Shown: positions 53,930 through 64,000 of the stretch, piece after piece
How the letters are laid out: each line of letters opens with the position of its first letter
Position numbering within the stretch: the stretch's first letter is position 1
Origin: Petunia secreta
Taxonomy: Eukaryota > Streptophyta > Magnoliopsida > Solanales > Solanaceae
Length of the DNA stretch: 64,000 bases
Reading direction: 5' to 3'
Assembly (NCBI GenBank): GCA_029990175.1
Contig: JARKIP010000035.1
Coordinates: 39,632,001-39,696,000, forward strand
Made by a program: the position numbers and the translations under genes
The notes under the pieces: model-generated
The model's input: the letters and a program-made list of their open reading frames with translations, nothing else
What the model was told of the DNA's origin: nothing
Databases searched by the model: none

Positions 53930-54095
53930 GACACTGGGGTAGAATTTTTGAGAAACTCTCAAACTCTCAAAAATTCAAAAAGGACAGACAAGAACAGACA
54001 CTGAGGTAGAAATTTTTGAAGCCCTCTCAGAAATTTCAAAAACAAAGCAAAAATGAAGAAACTGGGGCAAAATTTTGAGGTCCCCTCGAAATTCA
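53930..54095 (+). repeat. Three tandem hairpin-forming units in the E5 3' region
   Basis: Units start at 53930, 53997 and 54058 with GACACTGRGGTAGAA or a variant. Each holds an inverted repeat. The first has perfect 12-bp arms (GAATTTTTGAGA 53942-53953 and TCTCAAAAATTC 53965-53976); the second and third have shorter matched arms. The repeated structure survives sequence drift, which suggests it may matter for RNA or may simply be duplicated. Confidence 0.75.
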
Positions 54096-54440
54096 TTCAG
54101 TGGAAAATCCTGGAATAGCCCGAAGAACAACGATCGCGATCTTACACAATGCAGTGTGCGATATAATGGAATAAAATATTTTTCCTCTTACAAAAACTTT
54201 TCAAACTATTTACATTATTTTGTTTATTTCTTTATATATCCCCATAAGCTTGGGCGAGGTCCCGGCATTCAGGAGAAGAAGGCTCGAAGCAAGCCAAGAA
54301 TGCACAAACTAAATCATCCCCCCGCACAACTCACAAATCTTTCGTAGAACGCAGGCACAGGGGTACACAGCTCGATACGATAGTCAAACATCTCCTGATG
54401 AAAGATATTTAGCTTTTCTTTGCTATGCTTTTATTTTGCA
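54096..54440. other. E5 3' region, unassigned
   Basis: AT-rich, with a short CAAGCTTGGGCGAGGTCCCG-like patch near 54246. No gene seen. Confidence 0.45.
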
Positions 54441-55250
54441 GGGTATACAACCCTTGAGGGTAGACAACCCGATGAAAAGTTTGGCATGACAAAAGGGTAG
54501 ACAGCCCAATGAGAAAGTTTGGCATGACAAAGGGTTGAGGGTAAACAGCCCGATGAGAAAGTTTGGCATGACAAAGGGTAGACAGCCCTGAGAGGAGACA
54601 GCCCGATTAGAAAGCCTGGCATGATGGAGGGTAGACAGCCCGATGAGAAAGTTTGGCATGATAAAGGTTAGACAGCCTTGAGGGTAGACAGCAAGATGAG
54701 AATGTTTTGCATGACAAAGGGTAGACAGCCCGATGAATAAGCGTGGCATGACAGAGCGTAGATAGCCCGATGAGAAAGTTTTTCATGACAAAAGGGTAGA
54801 CAGCCCGGAGGGTAGACAACCCAAGGAGATTTTGGCATGACAAAGGGTAGACAGCCCTAAGCATAGACACCTCGATGAGAAAGTTTGGCATGACAAAGGG
54901 TAGATAGCCCGATGAGAAAATTTGCCATAATAAAAGGTAGACAGCCCTGAGGTTAGACAGCGCGATGAGAAAGTTTGGCATAACAAAGGCGCGATGAGAA
55001 AGTTTGGCATAACAAAGGGTAGACAGCCTGGAGGGTAGATAGCCCGGTGAAAGAAAGTTTTGCATGATAAAGGGTAGACAGTCCGGAGGGTAGACAACAC
55101 GATGAAAGTTTGGCATGACAGAGGGTATAAAACTTGGAGGGTAGACAGCCCGGTGAAAGGAATGGCATGGCAAAGGGTAGACAACTCGTGAAAAAGAATA
55201 GCATAGTGTCTGATGGACAACTTGGCATAATGAAGAGATATACAGCCCAA
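54441..55250 (+). repeat. Minisatellite of about 40-bp units in the E5 3' region
   Basis: About 16-17 imperfect copies of a unit built from GGGTAGACAGCCCGATGAG followed by AAAGTTTGGCATGACAAA. Unit length varies from about 28 to 58 bp because the GGGTAGACAGCC half is sometimes doubled. No stop arises on the minus strand in several frames, giving repeated pseudo-peptides; these are not genes. Tandem repeats in the 3' region are known in Ogre/Tat elements and can seed satellite DNA. Confidence 0.92.
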
Positions 55251-55523
55251 CATCACGAGCACACATGCAGATGATTAGAAATTTTTTCAAGACGATCCCA
55301 CAAACAAAAAAGTCTATTTATACATTTACATACGCACTACTTTTGTGAAACTCACTTCTATTGCAGGATATACAATCCAACGGTGCAAGGACATTACAAT
55401 CCAGCACTTCGTAAACACTTATAATTCTTAAAGACATCTTCCAAGAGTCGCGACAAAATTTGTCGTTCCATCAACGTCTTTTCCCGAAGGCTCTTTCATC
55501 ATCCCCGGACAAAGAGGAAAAAC
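55251..55523 (+). other. E5 end of 3' region and polypurine tract
   Basis: Non-coding. The last bases before the LTR (about 55506-55523, GGACAAAGAGGAAAAAC) are purine-rich and should prime plus-strand DNA synthesis. Confidence 0.7.
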
Positions 55524-55969
55524 TGTTGACACCCAATTTTGTCCCTCCTGTTTCAATAGCCATTTTTTAGAAAAAATTGCATTGATAACCATACAACTAT
55601 CTTCACTCTAACCCCTATTTAAAATTATTATTTCACACACGCACGCCAATTAGGTTATTTTAAAGACACCGGCACAAGCTACAACTATTTACAAAATTAG
55701 CACATTCAATTGTAAATTTTTACAACTACATTATTTTCAACAAAATTGGTCAAAATTATTTTAAACCTCATAATAATATTTTTTACCTTTCCCCAAATTA
55801 TTATTGCTTTTTTGAAATTAATTTTACAATTTTCTACATATTTATATGTATTTAATTCACATTTATACGTATTTTATATCACTTTATACAATAAATATAC
55901 ACATATATACACATATACACATCACCCACTACTTATCCACCTCAGCAGCACCTCACATCTATGTGGCCA
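55524..55969 (+). repeat. E5 3' LTR, first part
   Basis: Starts TGTTGACACCC and aligns with 33719-34165, including the TATACA-rich stretch and a CTCAT/CACAT...GTGGCC end. It is cut by E4 at 55970. Confidence 0.85.
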
Positions 55970-58798
55970 TGTCACGACCCAATTTCCAAGGGCTCGTGAT
56001 GGCACCTAAACAACATTTGCCTAGGCGAACCAATGAAACAAGATGCGGAAAAGAACAATAATGTGAAAAGATCATAAATGGATATATAAATATAAAAGGG
56101 TGAAGTCCAAAAGAATATATCCACAAAAGAATTGGAGCATTCTAAGAGTGACTCAATAAAGTATGAATATACATCAAAGAAATCTGAGTCCTATCTCTAA
56201 GTGACTCCGGCAGTATGCCACCACGGTCTGTGTGGTCGGCTCACCTCAATCAAAAGTCTCAGAAGCCTCGGGAACCGCTAACGTCCGGGCTGCTGACTGG
56301 ATGAAGGACCTGCGCACGTAGCAGAGTAAGTTATGAGCCGAAGCAGTAAGATCACCGACAGGCCCGCTAAGGTACCCTTGCGGGACAAGTCGCTACATGC
56401 ATCATAAGCAACAACATACTATAGTTATCATACAATAAAGTAGTGAAATCACAAATAGATGTAACACATTCCATACACACAAGTAGTAACCAGAAGTCTC
56501 AAGGATTATGCCCATCCAACGTAAGACATAGGTCAACTCAGCGGCGGTTTGGAGGTCCAATCTCCACTCCCGTACCGACTAACCTAGACCTACGATGGAC
56601 TAGCAACACCACTACTAAGTATCAACCATATACCGTGACCCGAAGTCACTATCACAATCATGAATAAGTAGATCAACGACCCGTAGTCGTTGGCTCATCT
56701 CAAATCTGTCTATGATCGCACCACACCCCCTGTCAAGTGCGTCGTATCTCAATAAATCAAGTGACCACACCACACCCCCTGTCAAGTGTGTCACATCTCA
56801 AAGATCAAGTGTCCACACCACACCCCCTGTCAAGTGTGACACATCTCATAGTATAGGCGACACCACACCCCCTGTCAAGTGTCCCTCTAACAGTATTAAT
56901 ATCCACGACATTAATAACAATAACATAAATAATAACAGAAATATTAATAACGATAATATTTCACAGTCACCGTAACCCAGGTTGGTTATGCTAGCTGAAC
57001 GTAAGGCGAAGGTTAACCCGACCACAGTTTGGGGGTACAATCCCTACTCCCATGTCGTCCAACCCAAGGTTACGTATAGACAGCACTACCCAACCCGGCA
57101 CGTGAACAAATCAAGTACCAATATCATACAAAAGCCGGCAAAATCCTCGGCAAGACATTTATCATGACATGCCGGCAACATCCTCGGCCATGTCCAAAGT
57201 TCTTGCTATCTAAGCATGGCGTAGCAAGCGTTACTACGATATAAATTTAAGCTACCTCGACGTAGCGTTTAGACCGGCACATACCTCGGTCGAGTCACAA
57301 TCTCACTATTTATAACAAACAATAATAGCAAGTAATTCACATCATTAATCCTAACCATTGTTAGGTATATATATGCGTACATGAAGCATACTAGCATGAA
57401 GGAAGAGTCCACAAGCACAATAGAGGTTAAGTCTCACTTACCTCGAAATTCGGGCTCAAATGCCGGGAAGAATCTCCTTTCCCGCTCGCCTTGTCCGCAA
57501 AGGACTCTCCACTAGGCCTATTAAGACAAGATATAGCACATATGAGTGCTCAATTATAGCTATTTAAGCCTATAGGCATCCTAGGGTAAAAATTACCAAA
57601 ATGCCCCCGGGTAGGGCCGAGCCCTAAATTTATAAAATGTACTTTTCCGGACTCCCCACGCTCCCGTGAGTCCAAAAGTACACTTAGATTCCACATGCGA
57701 GCCTTGCTCGATGTCTTTCCCCAATTCTTAAGAATCTAGGGTTCTAACCCATTTCCAAGAATCAACCCTTTGATTCTTGTGTTAATCAACATAAAGATGG
57801 ATTGAAAGGGCTTACCTTAAGTGTAAGTATGATTGGGTTTTCAAGAAATACCCAAAAATCGCCTCAAGAGCTCACCAAATGATTTTTATAAGTTATGAAC
57901 CGAAATCGTCCGGAATGGCCTTTTTATAGCAGTTTTTTTTACCTCTGTGACAGCCTCTTTTGAAAAAATCATAACTTTTGATAGGAATGTCCAAATGATC
58001 TGAAACCGGTGCCATTAGAACCAAAACTTAAAGGGCTACAACTTTCATGTTATGAGTTTTTCCTAATTCCTTACGGATTGGCCGAAAAACCAGCTTTTAT
58101 CCGGCTGTTTGCGCCAAAACAGAACAGAAAAGTCGCACCAGATTTTCTACTGTTTTAGGGGCAAAACGGGACCCTACGAAGCTCGGAATGATCCCAAATT
58201 TTGCACACAAGCCATAAAATACTTGGGTGACATGCTCGTCTAGACGGAACTCAATTCGGACCTCCAGAACTCAAAAAGTGGGTCCCACGGCAAAGGTTCA
58301 ATTTTCGACTTTCGCCAAAATACCGAAATTTAACCAAACGACCTCGGAATCCAATTCCGAAAATTGCTACAAGTCACAAATGACTATACGAACCTAACGG
58401 AACTTTTGGATCTCTCATCGGAGCTCATTTGCTCAAATCGAGCTCGGAAACCTCTTTTAACTCTTTTAAACTTCCGAAACGGGGACTTTATCAAAAGTCC
58501 TATCAAACGAGGTCCGTTTTCAATTTTGAAGGTTGCTACATATCATAAATGACGAGACGGACCTAACGGTGCACTTGGATTTTCCATCGGGGTTCGTTTA
58601 CTCAAAACGACCTATCGAAACCCCAAATTCCTTTCCGGAATTTCATAAACGGATCCTTTTCTCGAAAACCTATCAAACGGACTCCGTTTCGACTCAGATT
58701 TCACAGACGGGTCATAAATGACCTAACGGAGCTTTTGGGACTGTCGACATGCAAATCGAGGTCCCGAATCCCGTAACGACTATTTGAGGGTCGTTACA
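55970..58798 (-). repeat. E4 3' LTR
   Basis: 2829 bp with TGTCACGACC...GGTCGTTACA on the plus strand. A minus-strand CTATAAAAAGG box lies near 57930. The outer ends resemble those of E3 and copies A/B but the body differs. Confidence 0.9.
56712..56885 (+). repeat. Four-copy tandem repeat in the E4 LTR
   Basis: The block CCACACCCCCTGTCAAGTG occurs four times (about 56721, 56771, 56819 and 56863) with steps of about 50, 48 and 44 bp. Between copies are TCRYATCTCA and GATCAAGTG words. The spacers differ, so this is not a CRISPR array. Confidence 0.9.
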
Positions 58799-58814
58799 TT
58801 CTCCCCCCACTTAG
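58799..58814 (-). other. E4 polypurine tract
   Basis: The minus strand reads AAGTGGGGGGAGAA directly before the LTR start TGTAACGACC, the expected plus-strand primer position. Confidence 0.85.
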
Positions 58815-58924
58815 ACTCTCGGCCGTCCTCGGACGAGCCTAAGTCTAAGGTAGGATCCACACACTAGCCACGGAGCTGGCACGGATTTTGAGGACCCCTC
58901 GGTACCACCCGAAATCAATAAAAC

Positions 58925-60796
58925 TTAAAAATGCAAATTCAGGCTTAGAAAATACAAGGATTTCATACCTGAATCATCGAACAAGCGCGGATGCCTCTCA
59001 CGCATCTCGGACTCAAGCTCCCAAGTGGCCTCGGCAATGGAGTGATGCCCCCACTAAACTCTCACAAGCGGGATCACCTTCGTTCTCATCTTACGGACCT
59101 CTCTAGCCACAATAGCAATAGGCTCCTCCGAATAAGCTAAGTCGCCATCTACCTCCACGGAAGCCATATTGATCACATGAGACAGATCGTGAACATACTT
59201 CCGGAGCATGGACACATGGAACACCGGATGAACAGAGAGAGAGGGAGGCAAAGCCAGTCTATAAGCAACGGCGCCAACGCGCTCCAATATCTCAAAAGGC
59301 CCAATGAACCTAGGACTGAGCTTGCCTTTCTTCCCAAATCTCATAACACCCTTCATGGGCGACACTCTGAGGAATACCCGGTCCCCAAACATGAACTCAA
59401 GATCTCTCCGCCTCCGATCTGCATACGATATCTGCCGGCTTTGAGCCGTGCGGAGTCGATCCTGAATAACCCAGACCTTATCTAAGGTCTGCTGCACCAA
59501 ATCGGGCCCCAACACCTGGACCTCACCAGACTCGAACCAACCGATAGGCGAGCGACATCTCCGACCATACAATGCCTCAAACGGAGCCATCTGGATAGAA
59601 GCCTGATAGCTATTATTATACGCAAACTCTGCTAGCGGCAAATGGCTATCCCAATGGCCTCCAAAATCAATAGCACACGCCCTCAACATATCCTCGAGGA
59701 TCTGAATGGTCCGCTCAGACTGGCCATCAGTCTGCGGGTGAAATGCAGTGCTGAGATCGACCCGAGTACCCAGCTCTCTCTGAAAAGATCTCCAAAACTG
59801 AGCTGTGAACTGAGCACCTCGGTTAGAAATGATAGAAACAGGAGCACCATGCAATCTCACAATCTGCTCAATGAAGATACGAGCCAGACGCTCCGAGGTA
59901 TAAGTAGTCCTCACTGGAATGAAGTGAGCTGACTTCGTCAGTCGATCAACTACTACCCACACCGAATCATGCTTACCCACGGTCAGCGGCAAACCAACTA
60001 CGAAATCCATAGTGATCTGCTCCCACTTCCACTCGGGAATGGGCATAGACTGGGTCACCCCGGCTGGCCTCCGGTGCTCATACTTCACCTGCTGGCAATT
60101 CAAACACCGAGATACATAATCAGCAACATCCCTCTTCATCCCTTTCCACCAATACAGCTCTCGAAGATCATGATACATCTTCGCAGTACCCGGATGAATG
60201 GAATATCTCGAACTGTGAGCCTCTGCAAAAATCATCTGCCTCAGCTCCAATATGGCTGGAACACATACCCGGCCGTTAAGCCGCAAAGCACCATCAACAC
60301 CAATCACGAACGAGGACACTCCCCCACTCAGGACCCTGTCCCGGAGATCTCTCAGATAAGGATCCTCGAACTGCCTTTCCCGAATCTGGGAAGCTAAAGA
60401 CGACTGAGACCCCACATATGCAAGCACCCGGCCTGGAACAGAATCATCAAACCGAACCCCACTAATGGACAAAGCCTGCAACTCACGGGCCAACGGCCTC
60501 ATATCAGCATCAAGATAGGCGAGGCTACCCATGGACTTCCTACTCAAGGCATCGGCTACAACATTAGCCTTTCCGGGATGATACCGGATAGAAAGATCAT
60601 AATCCTTCAGCAGCTCTAACCAGCGGCGCTGTCTCCCGTTCAAGTCCTTCTGAGTGAACAAGTACTGGAGACTCTTATGATCGGTGAATATCTCACATGG
60701 CTCGCCATAAAGATAGTGCCTCCACAACTTCAGTGCAAACACGACAGCTAACAGCTCCAAATCATGGACAGGATAATTCTTCTCATGGACCTTCAG
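58925..60796 (-). pseudogene. E4 RNase H end, integrase and chromodomain
   Basis: Enters from the RNase H frameshift and is open to TAG 59056-59054. RNase H: TDHKSLQYLF and ADALSRKSMG. The integrase zinc domain has HPGTAKMYHDLRELYWWKG and CLNCQQVK near 60110. The core has D (TMDFVVGLP, about 60005), then SNRGAQF where Asp is expected (59824-59822, Asp to Asn by one transition), and E (DGQSERTIQ, about 59725). After the TAG the frame goes on with EATWELESEMRERHPRLF, a chromodomain-like end, to about 58925. Chromodomains steer integration to particular chromatin. Confidence 0.88.
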
Positions 60797-62393
60797 CTCG
60801 AGGCATAAGCTATCACCTTACCCTCCTGCATCAGAACGCTACCCAGGCCAACACCCGAAGCATCACAATATACGGTGAATCCCCCGGATCCACTAGGCAA
60901 GGCCAACACTGGCGCTGAAGTCAACAGAGTCTTAAGCTTCTGAAAGCTAGACTCACAGGCATCGGACCACAGGAAAGGAACATTCTTCTGGGTCAACTTC
61001 GTCAGAGGTGCTGAAATAGAAGAAAACCCCTCGACGAACCGCCGATAATAACCTGCCAAGCCTAAGAATCTCCGAATCTCTGTAGGAGAAGTAGGCCTAG
61101 GCCAACTCTGAATGGCCTCTATCTTCTTCGGATCAATACACACCCCATCCTTGGTCACCACGTGACCTAGGAAAGATGCAGAACTGAGCCAAAATTCACA
61201 CTTGGAGAATTTGGCATACAACTGCTGATCCCTCAGAGTCCGAAGAACAACTCTCAAATGCTGCTCATGCTCCTCCCTGCTCCTCGAATAAACCAAGATA
61301 TCATCGATAAACACAATGACGAAGGAGTCAAGGTAGGCCTTGAACACTCGGTTCATCAGATCCATGAAAGCAGCTGGGGCATTCGTAAGCCCGAAAGACA
61401 TCACCATAAACTCATAGTGGCCATATCGGGTACGAAAAGCAGTCTTGGAAACGTCCTCGGACCGAATCCTCAACTGATGATACCCCGACCTCAAATCAAT
61501 CTTCGAGAAGAAGGTAGCACCCTGAAGCTGATCAAACAAATCATCAATACGCGGCAAAGGATACCTATTCTTGATAGTAACCTTATTCAGCTGCCGGTAA
61601 TCAATACACATCCGCATAGAGCCATCCTTCTTCTTCACAAATAATACCGGGGCACCCCATGGAGACACACTGGGCCTAATGAAGCCCTTATCGAGCAAAT
61701 CCTGAATCTGCTCCTTCAGCTCCCTCAACTCAACAGGAGCCATACGATACGGGGGAATAGATTTAGGCTGAGTGCCTGGCAATAGATCAATGCAAAACTC
61801 TATCTCCCGCATAGGCGGCAAACCCGGCAAATCATCAGGAAACACATCCGGATACTCACAAACAACCGGAACTCTATCAAGGGATAACTCCTCTGCCCGG
61901 ACATCCCAAACTGAAGCAATATATCCCTCGCACCCACTAGATATCATCCTCTGCGCCTCCAAGAAAGAAATGATCCTACTCTTCGGAGAAGGCCTGGAAC
62001 CTCTCCATACAACCCGAGACTCACCCTCTGCCCCGATCGTCACGGACTTGGCTTGGCAATCCAAAGTCGCATGACAGGAAGCCAGCCAATCCATGCCCAT
62101 AATGACATCGAAATCAGACATATCGAGCAGCATCAGGTCCACTAAGGACTCTACACCACAGATGGAGATCATACACTGCCGATAACCCCTATCTACACAT
62201 ATAGAAGACCCGACAGGGGTGGCAACCATAAAGGGATCATCTAAGAAGACCAGATCCCTGCCCAAGCAAGGGGCAAATCCCGGCGACACATACGAATAGG
62301 TAGACCCCGGATCAATAAAAGCATAAGCATCGCGGCCACAGACAGAAATAATACATGTGATGACATCATTGGATGCCTCAGCATCCTGACGAG
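60797..62393 (-). pseudogene. E4 protease, reverse transcriptase and RNase H start
   Basis: Protease active site AFIDPGSTYSYVS is near 62312, with the catalytic Asp intact. RT blocks: LFVKKKDGSMRMCIDYRQLN, FFSKIDLRSGYHQL, MSFGLTNAPAAFMDLMNRV and the catalytic FIDDILVYSRS near 61295. RNase H begins FTVYCDASGVGLG near 60865. A deletion of a few bases near 60797 shifts the frame. Up to that point no damage was seen, so most of the domain looks functional. Confidence 0.9.
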
Positions 62394-63843
62394 TCATAGC
62401 ATAGACCTGCGCCGAGCCTCCTGAACCCGGAGCTCTCTGAGACTGCTGTCTAGGAGGAATCTGAGAAACGGGCCTGGCGGCCTGAGGACCAGATGGTACC
62501 ATAGCTGCGGATCCCTGGCGACCTGATGAAACATAAGGGCAACTCCTGACATAGTGCTCTGGAGACCCACACTCAAAACATCCATCACCTCTACCTCCTC
62601 TACCGCCTCTACCACCTCTGCCACGACCACCTCCAGACGAACACCTCCCATGATGCCTCTGATGGCACCTCCCGCACTGCGGCAGACCAGACTGCGAAGA
62701 GCCACCCCGCCTTTGGGATGACTGAGGCCTCGGGGTCTCTGAAGAAAAATCCTGGGCAGGCAAAGCAGCAGCCTGGGGCCTAGACTGAGAACGGCCCTGA
62801 TGACCCTGACCCCTCTGAGCGGATCCACTATACCCACCAGACTGACGCGACCTCTTGGCCGCCCTCTCCGCGTCAGCCCTGGCGAAGATATCCTCCATCC
62901 GCCGTGCCACATCAACTATCTCAAAATATGACTTGTTGCCCATATCAGGGGCAACAGCTACCTGCAAGCGGGGATGAAGACCCTCAACAAACCGGAGGAC
63001 CTTGTCCCTCTCCTGAGCCACCATAGCCGGCGCAAACTGAGACAACCACAAGAACCTGGTGTCATACTCTGAAACAGACAGGTTTCCCTGCCTCAACCCC
63101 TAAAACTCGCGCCTCTGAGCATCGTGCTGACTCTGGGGCACGAACTTGCTCATGAACATAGACACGAACTCAGCCCAAGACAAAGAAGGGAGGTCACTAG
63201 ACCTCTGCCGCATCATGGAGACCCACCATGTCTCCGCATCTCCCGATAATCTGAAAGAAGCACACTGCACCCCTAAGGTGTCTCTAGTACCAAGAACTGT
63301 CAAAATCATCTCACACTTCTGAATGTACCTCTGGGCAGTACATGTAGCTGAGGTACCGTCGAACTCTGGAGGCTGAAGCTTCATGAATGACTCTATCCTC
63401 TTGGCAACCTCCTCAGTGCCCATAGGAGGAGTAGAAATAACAGGACCTGCCTGAGGAGCAGAAGCAGAAGGCTGGGCAATATGATCAGGAGCAGCCTCAG
63501 AAGTAGGCGTGCTCATAACAGGTGTGGTCGGCTGAGGAGCCGAAACAGGAGCTGCAACATCATCTCTGATAGGGACCTGATGGCTAGACAAGGCCATCAG
63601 TCTCATATACTCCTCTGAAGAGATCACAACGGTGCCTGGCACAACAGCAGGCACAGGGGGAATAGATGCTGACAGAGTCGCTGCGTACACCGCAGGGATA
63701 GCTGTGTCCTGCCTAGTGGCTGATGGGCGACCTGCCCGAGTCTTCTTAGCAGCTGGCGGCTGCGTAGGTGCTGATGGCTCTCCCGCAGACGTGGGTGTAG
63801 AAGATGCAGCCCTCCTGGCTGAGGATGCTCGCGTCCTCGCCAT
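62394..63843 (-). pseudogene. E4 gag (one nonsense codon)
   Basis: Starts at ATG 63843 (MARTRASSARRAASS). A long Ala/Pro/Ser-rich N-terminus precedes the gag core (FMKLQPPEFDGTS, SGDAETWWVSMM, SWAEFVSMFMSKF). TAG at 63102-63100 interrupts, and the same frame continues (RQGNLSVSEYDTRF). Two zinc motifs follow: CGRCHQRHHGRC near 62670 and CFECGSPEHYVRSC near 62575, separated by a Gly/Arg-rich stretch. The frame then passes into protease. Confidence 0.9.
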
Positions 63844-64000
63844 CTGATACAATACACAAAAAAGGGTCAGCACCTATATAAGCTACTCAGCACGAATAGA
63901 GATGAAACGAAGGGAAAACATTTCCTAACATGCCCTTGTAACCTCTCGCTCATAAGTATGGTCGACAACATACCCATAAGCAAGACTCTACTCAGACACT
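63844..64000 (-). other. E4 leader, cut by the window end
   Basis: Non-coding sequence before the gag ATG. The primer-binding site and 5' LTR should lie to the right of the window. Confidence 0.6.

Larger units (their letters stand above)
33719..55969 (+). mobile_element. E5: Ogre-like (Tat lineage) element, interrupted by E3, E6 and E4
   Basis: The LTR start TGTTGAYACCCAATTTT occurs at 33719 and again at 55524. The two copies align for about 450 bp before E4 interrupts the second. Between them on the plus strand lie gag, protease, a probable intron, RT, RNase H, a second RNase H and integrase. A 3' region follows with tandem hairpins and a minisatellite. The intron between protease and RT and the tandem repeats are Ogre-type traits. 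Coordinates are the visible span; the end lies beyond E4. Coding parts hold many stops and frameshifts. Confidence 0.85.
55970..64000 (-). mobile_element. E4: chromovirus (Tekay/Del-like), minus strand, 5' end outside the window
   Basis: The 3' LTR is 55970-58798, then a polypurine tract, pol, protease and gag reading right to left to the ATG at 63843. The window ends within the leader. Two nonsense codons (63102-63100 and 59056-59054) and one short deletion (about 60797) were found, so this is the youngest-looking copy. GGCCA (55965-55969) is the left half of its target duplication; the other half lies outside. Confidence 0.92.

Noticed and set aside
54423..55290. Long overlapping minus-strand frames with repeated MPNFLIGLSTL-like peptides
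   Set aside because: They are open in several frames at once because of the minisatellite; no start context or conserved domain.
56712..56885. CRISPR-like spacing of direct repeats
   Set aside because: Only four copies, with related spacers, inside a plant LTR; no cas genes and the wrong domain of life.
33719..64000. Endogenous pararetrovirus or other virus
   Set aside because: Every RT is followed by RNase H and integrase between LTRs, as in Ty3/gypsy; no movement or coat protein is seen.

Overview
The window is plant nuclear DNA made almost entirely of nested Ty3/gypsy LTR retrotransposons. No intact host gene was found. A eudicot is clear from the element types. Solanaceae is the best guess: LTR ends of the GGGTCGTGACA/GGGTCGTGTCA kind are typical there, and a SINE-like insertion at 19712-20096 has a body and TTG-rich tail like the tobacco TS family. 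These are judged from memory, not from a search.

Layout. (0) 60-15370: remains of an old minus-strand element E0. Two diverged terminal copies (60-1640 and 15030-15370) flank gag fragments, and no pol is visible. A SINE (267-506) and a hAT element (562-1556) sit in the left copy only. (1) 2397-13827: E1, a complete plus-strand Tat-lineage element with two 670-bp LTRs, inserted into the E0 gag. It has a broken gag-pol, a tRNA-like sequence, a short tandem repeat, and a four-exon gene on the opposite strand with its own TATA box. (2) 15560-18981: an LTR scrap, a Mutator-like element with long inverted repeats (16249-17590), a degenerate repeat and unassigned sequence. (3) 18982-31705: three pieces of one LTR family (A minus, A' plus, B minus), with E2 (22293-29728, minus, tRNA-iMet-primed) inserted five bases inside B. 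(4) 31706-33718: small fragments (a gene-like 5' end, an LTR-like block and a plus-strand pol tail). (5) 33719 to beyond the window: E5, a plus-strand Ogre-like element with a probable intron between protease and RT. Its 5' LTR holds E3 (34750-43209, minus chromovirus, AACAC target duplication), its gag holds the fragment E6 (44884-47691), and its 3' LTR holds E4.
(6) 55970 to the window end: E4, a minus-strand chromovirus. It is the least damaged copy: two nonsense codons, one short deletion and a lost integrase aspartate were found.

How the parts relate. Each element once encoded gag, protease, reverse transcriptase, RNase H and integrase for its own copying. All visible copies are broken, so any movement would need proteins from elsewhere. 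Order of insertion from nesting: E0 before E1; A' then B then E2; E5 before E3, E6 and E4. The most unusual item is the antisense spliced gene in E1. Antisense extra ORFs are known in Tat elements, so this is a well-resolved example of a poorly understood gene rather than a wholly new system.
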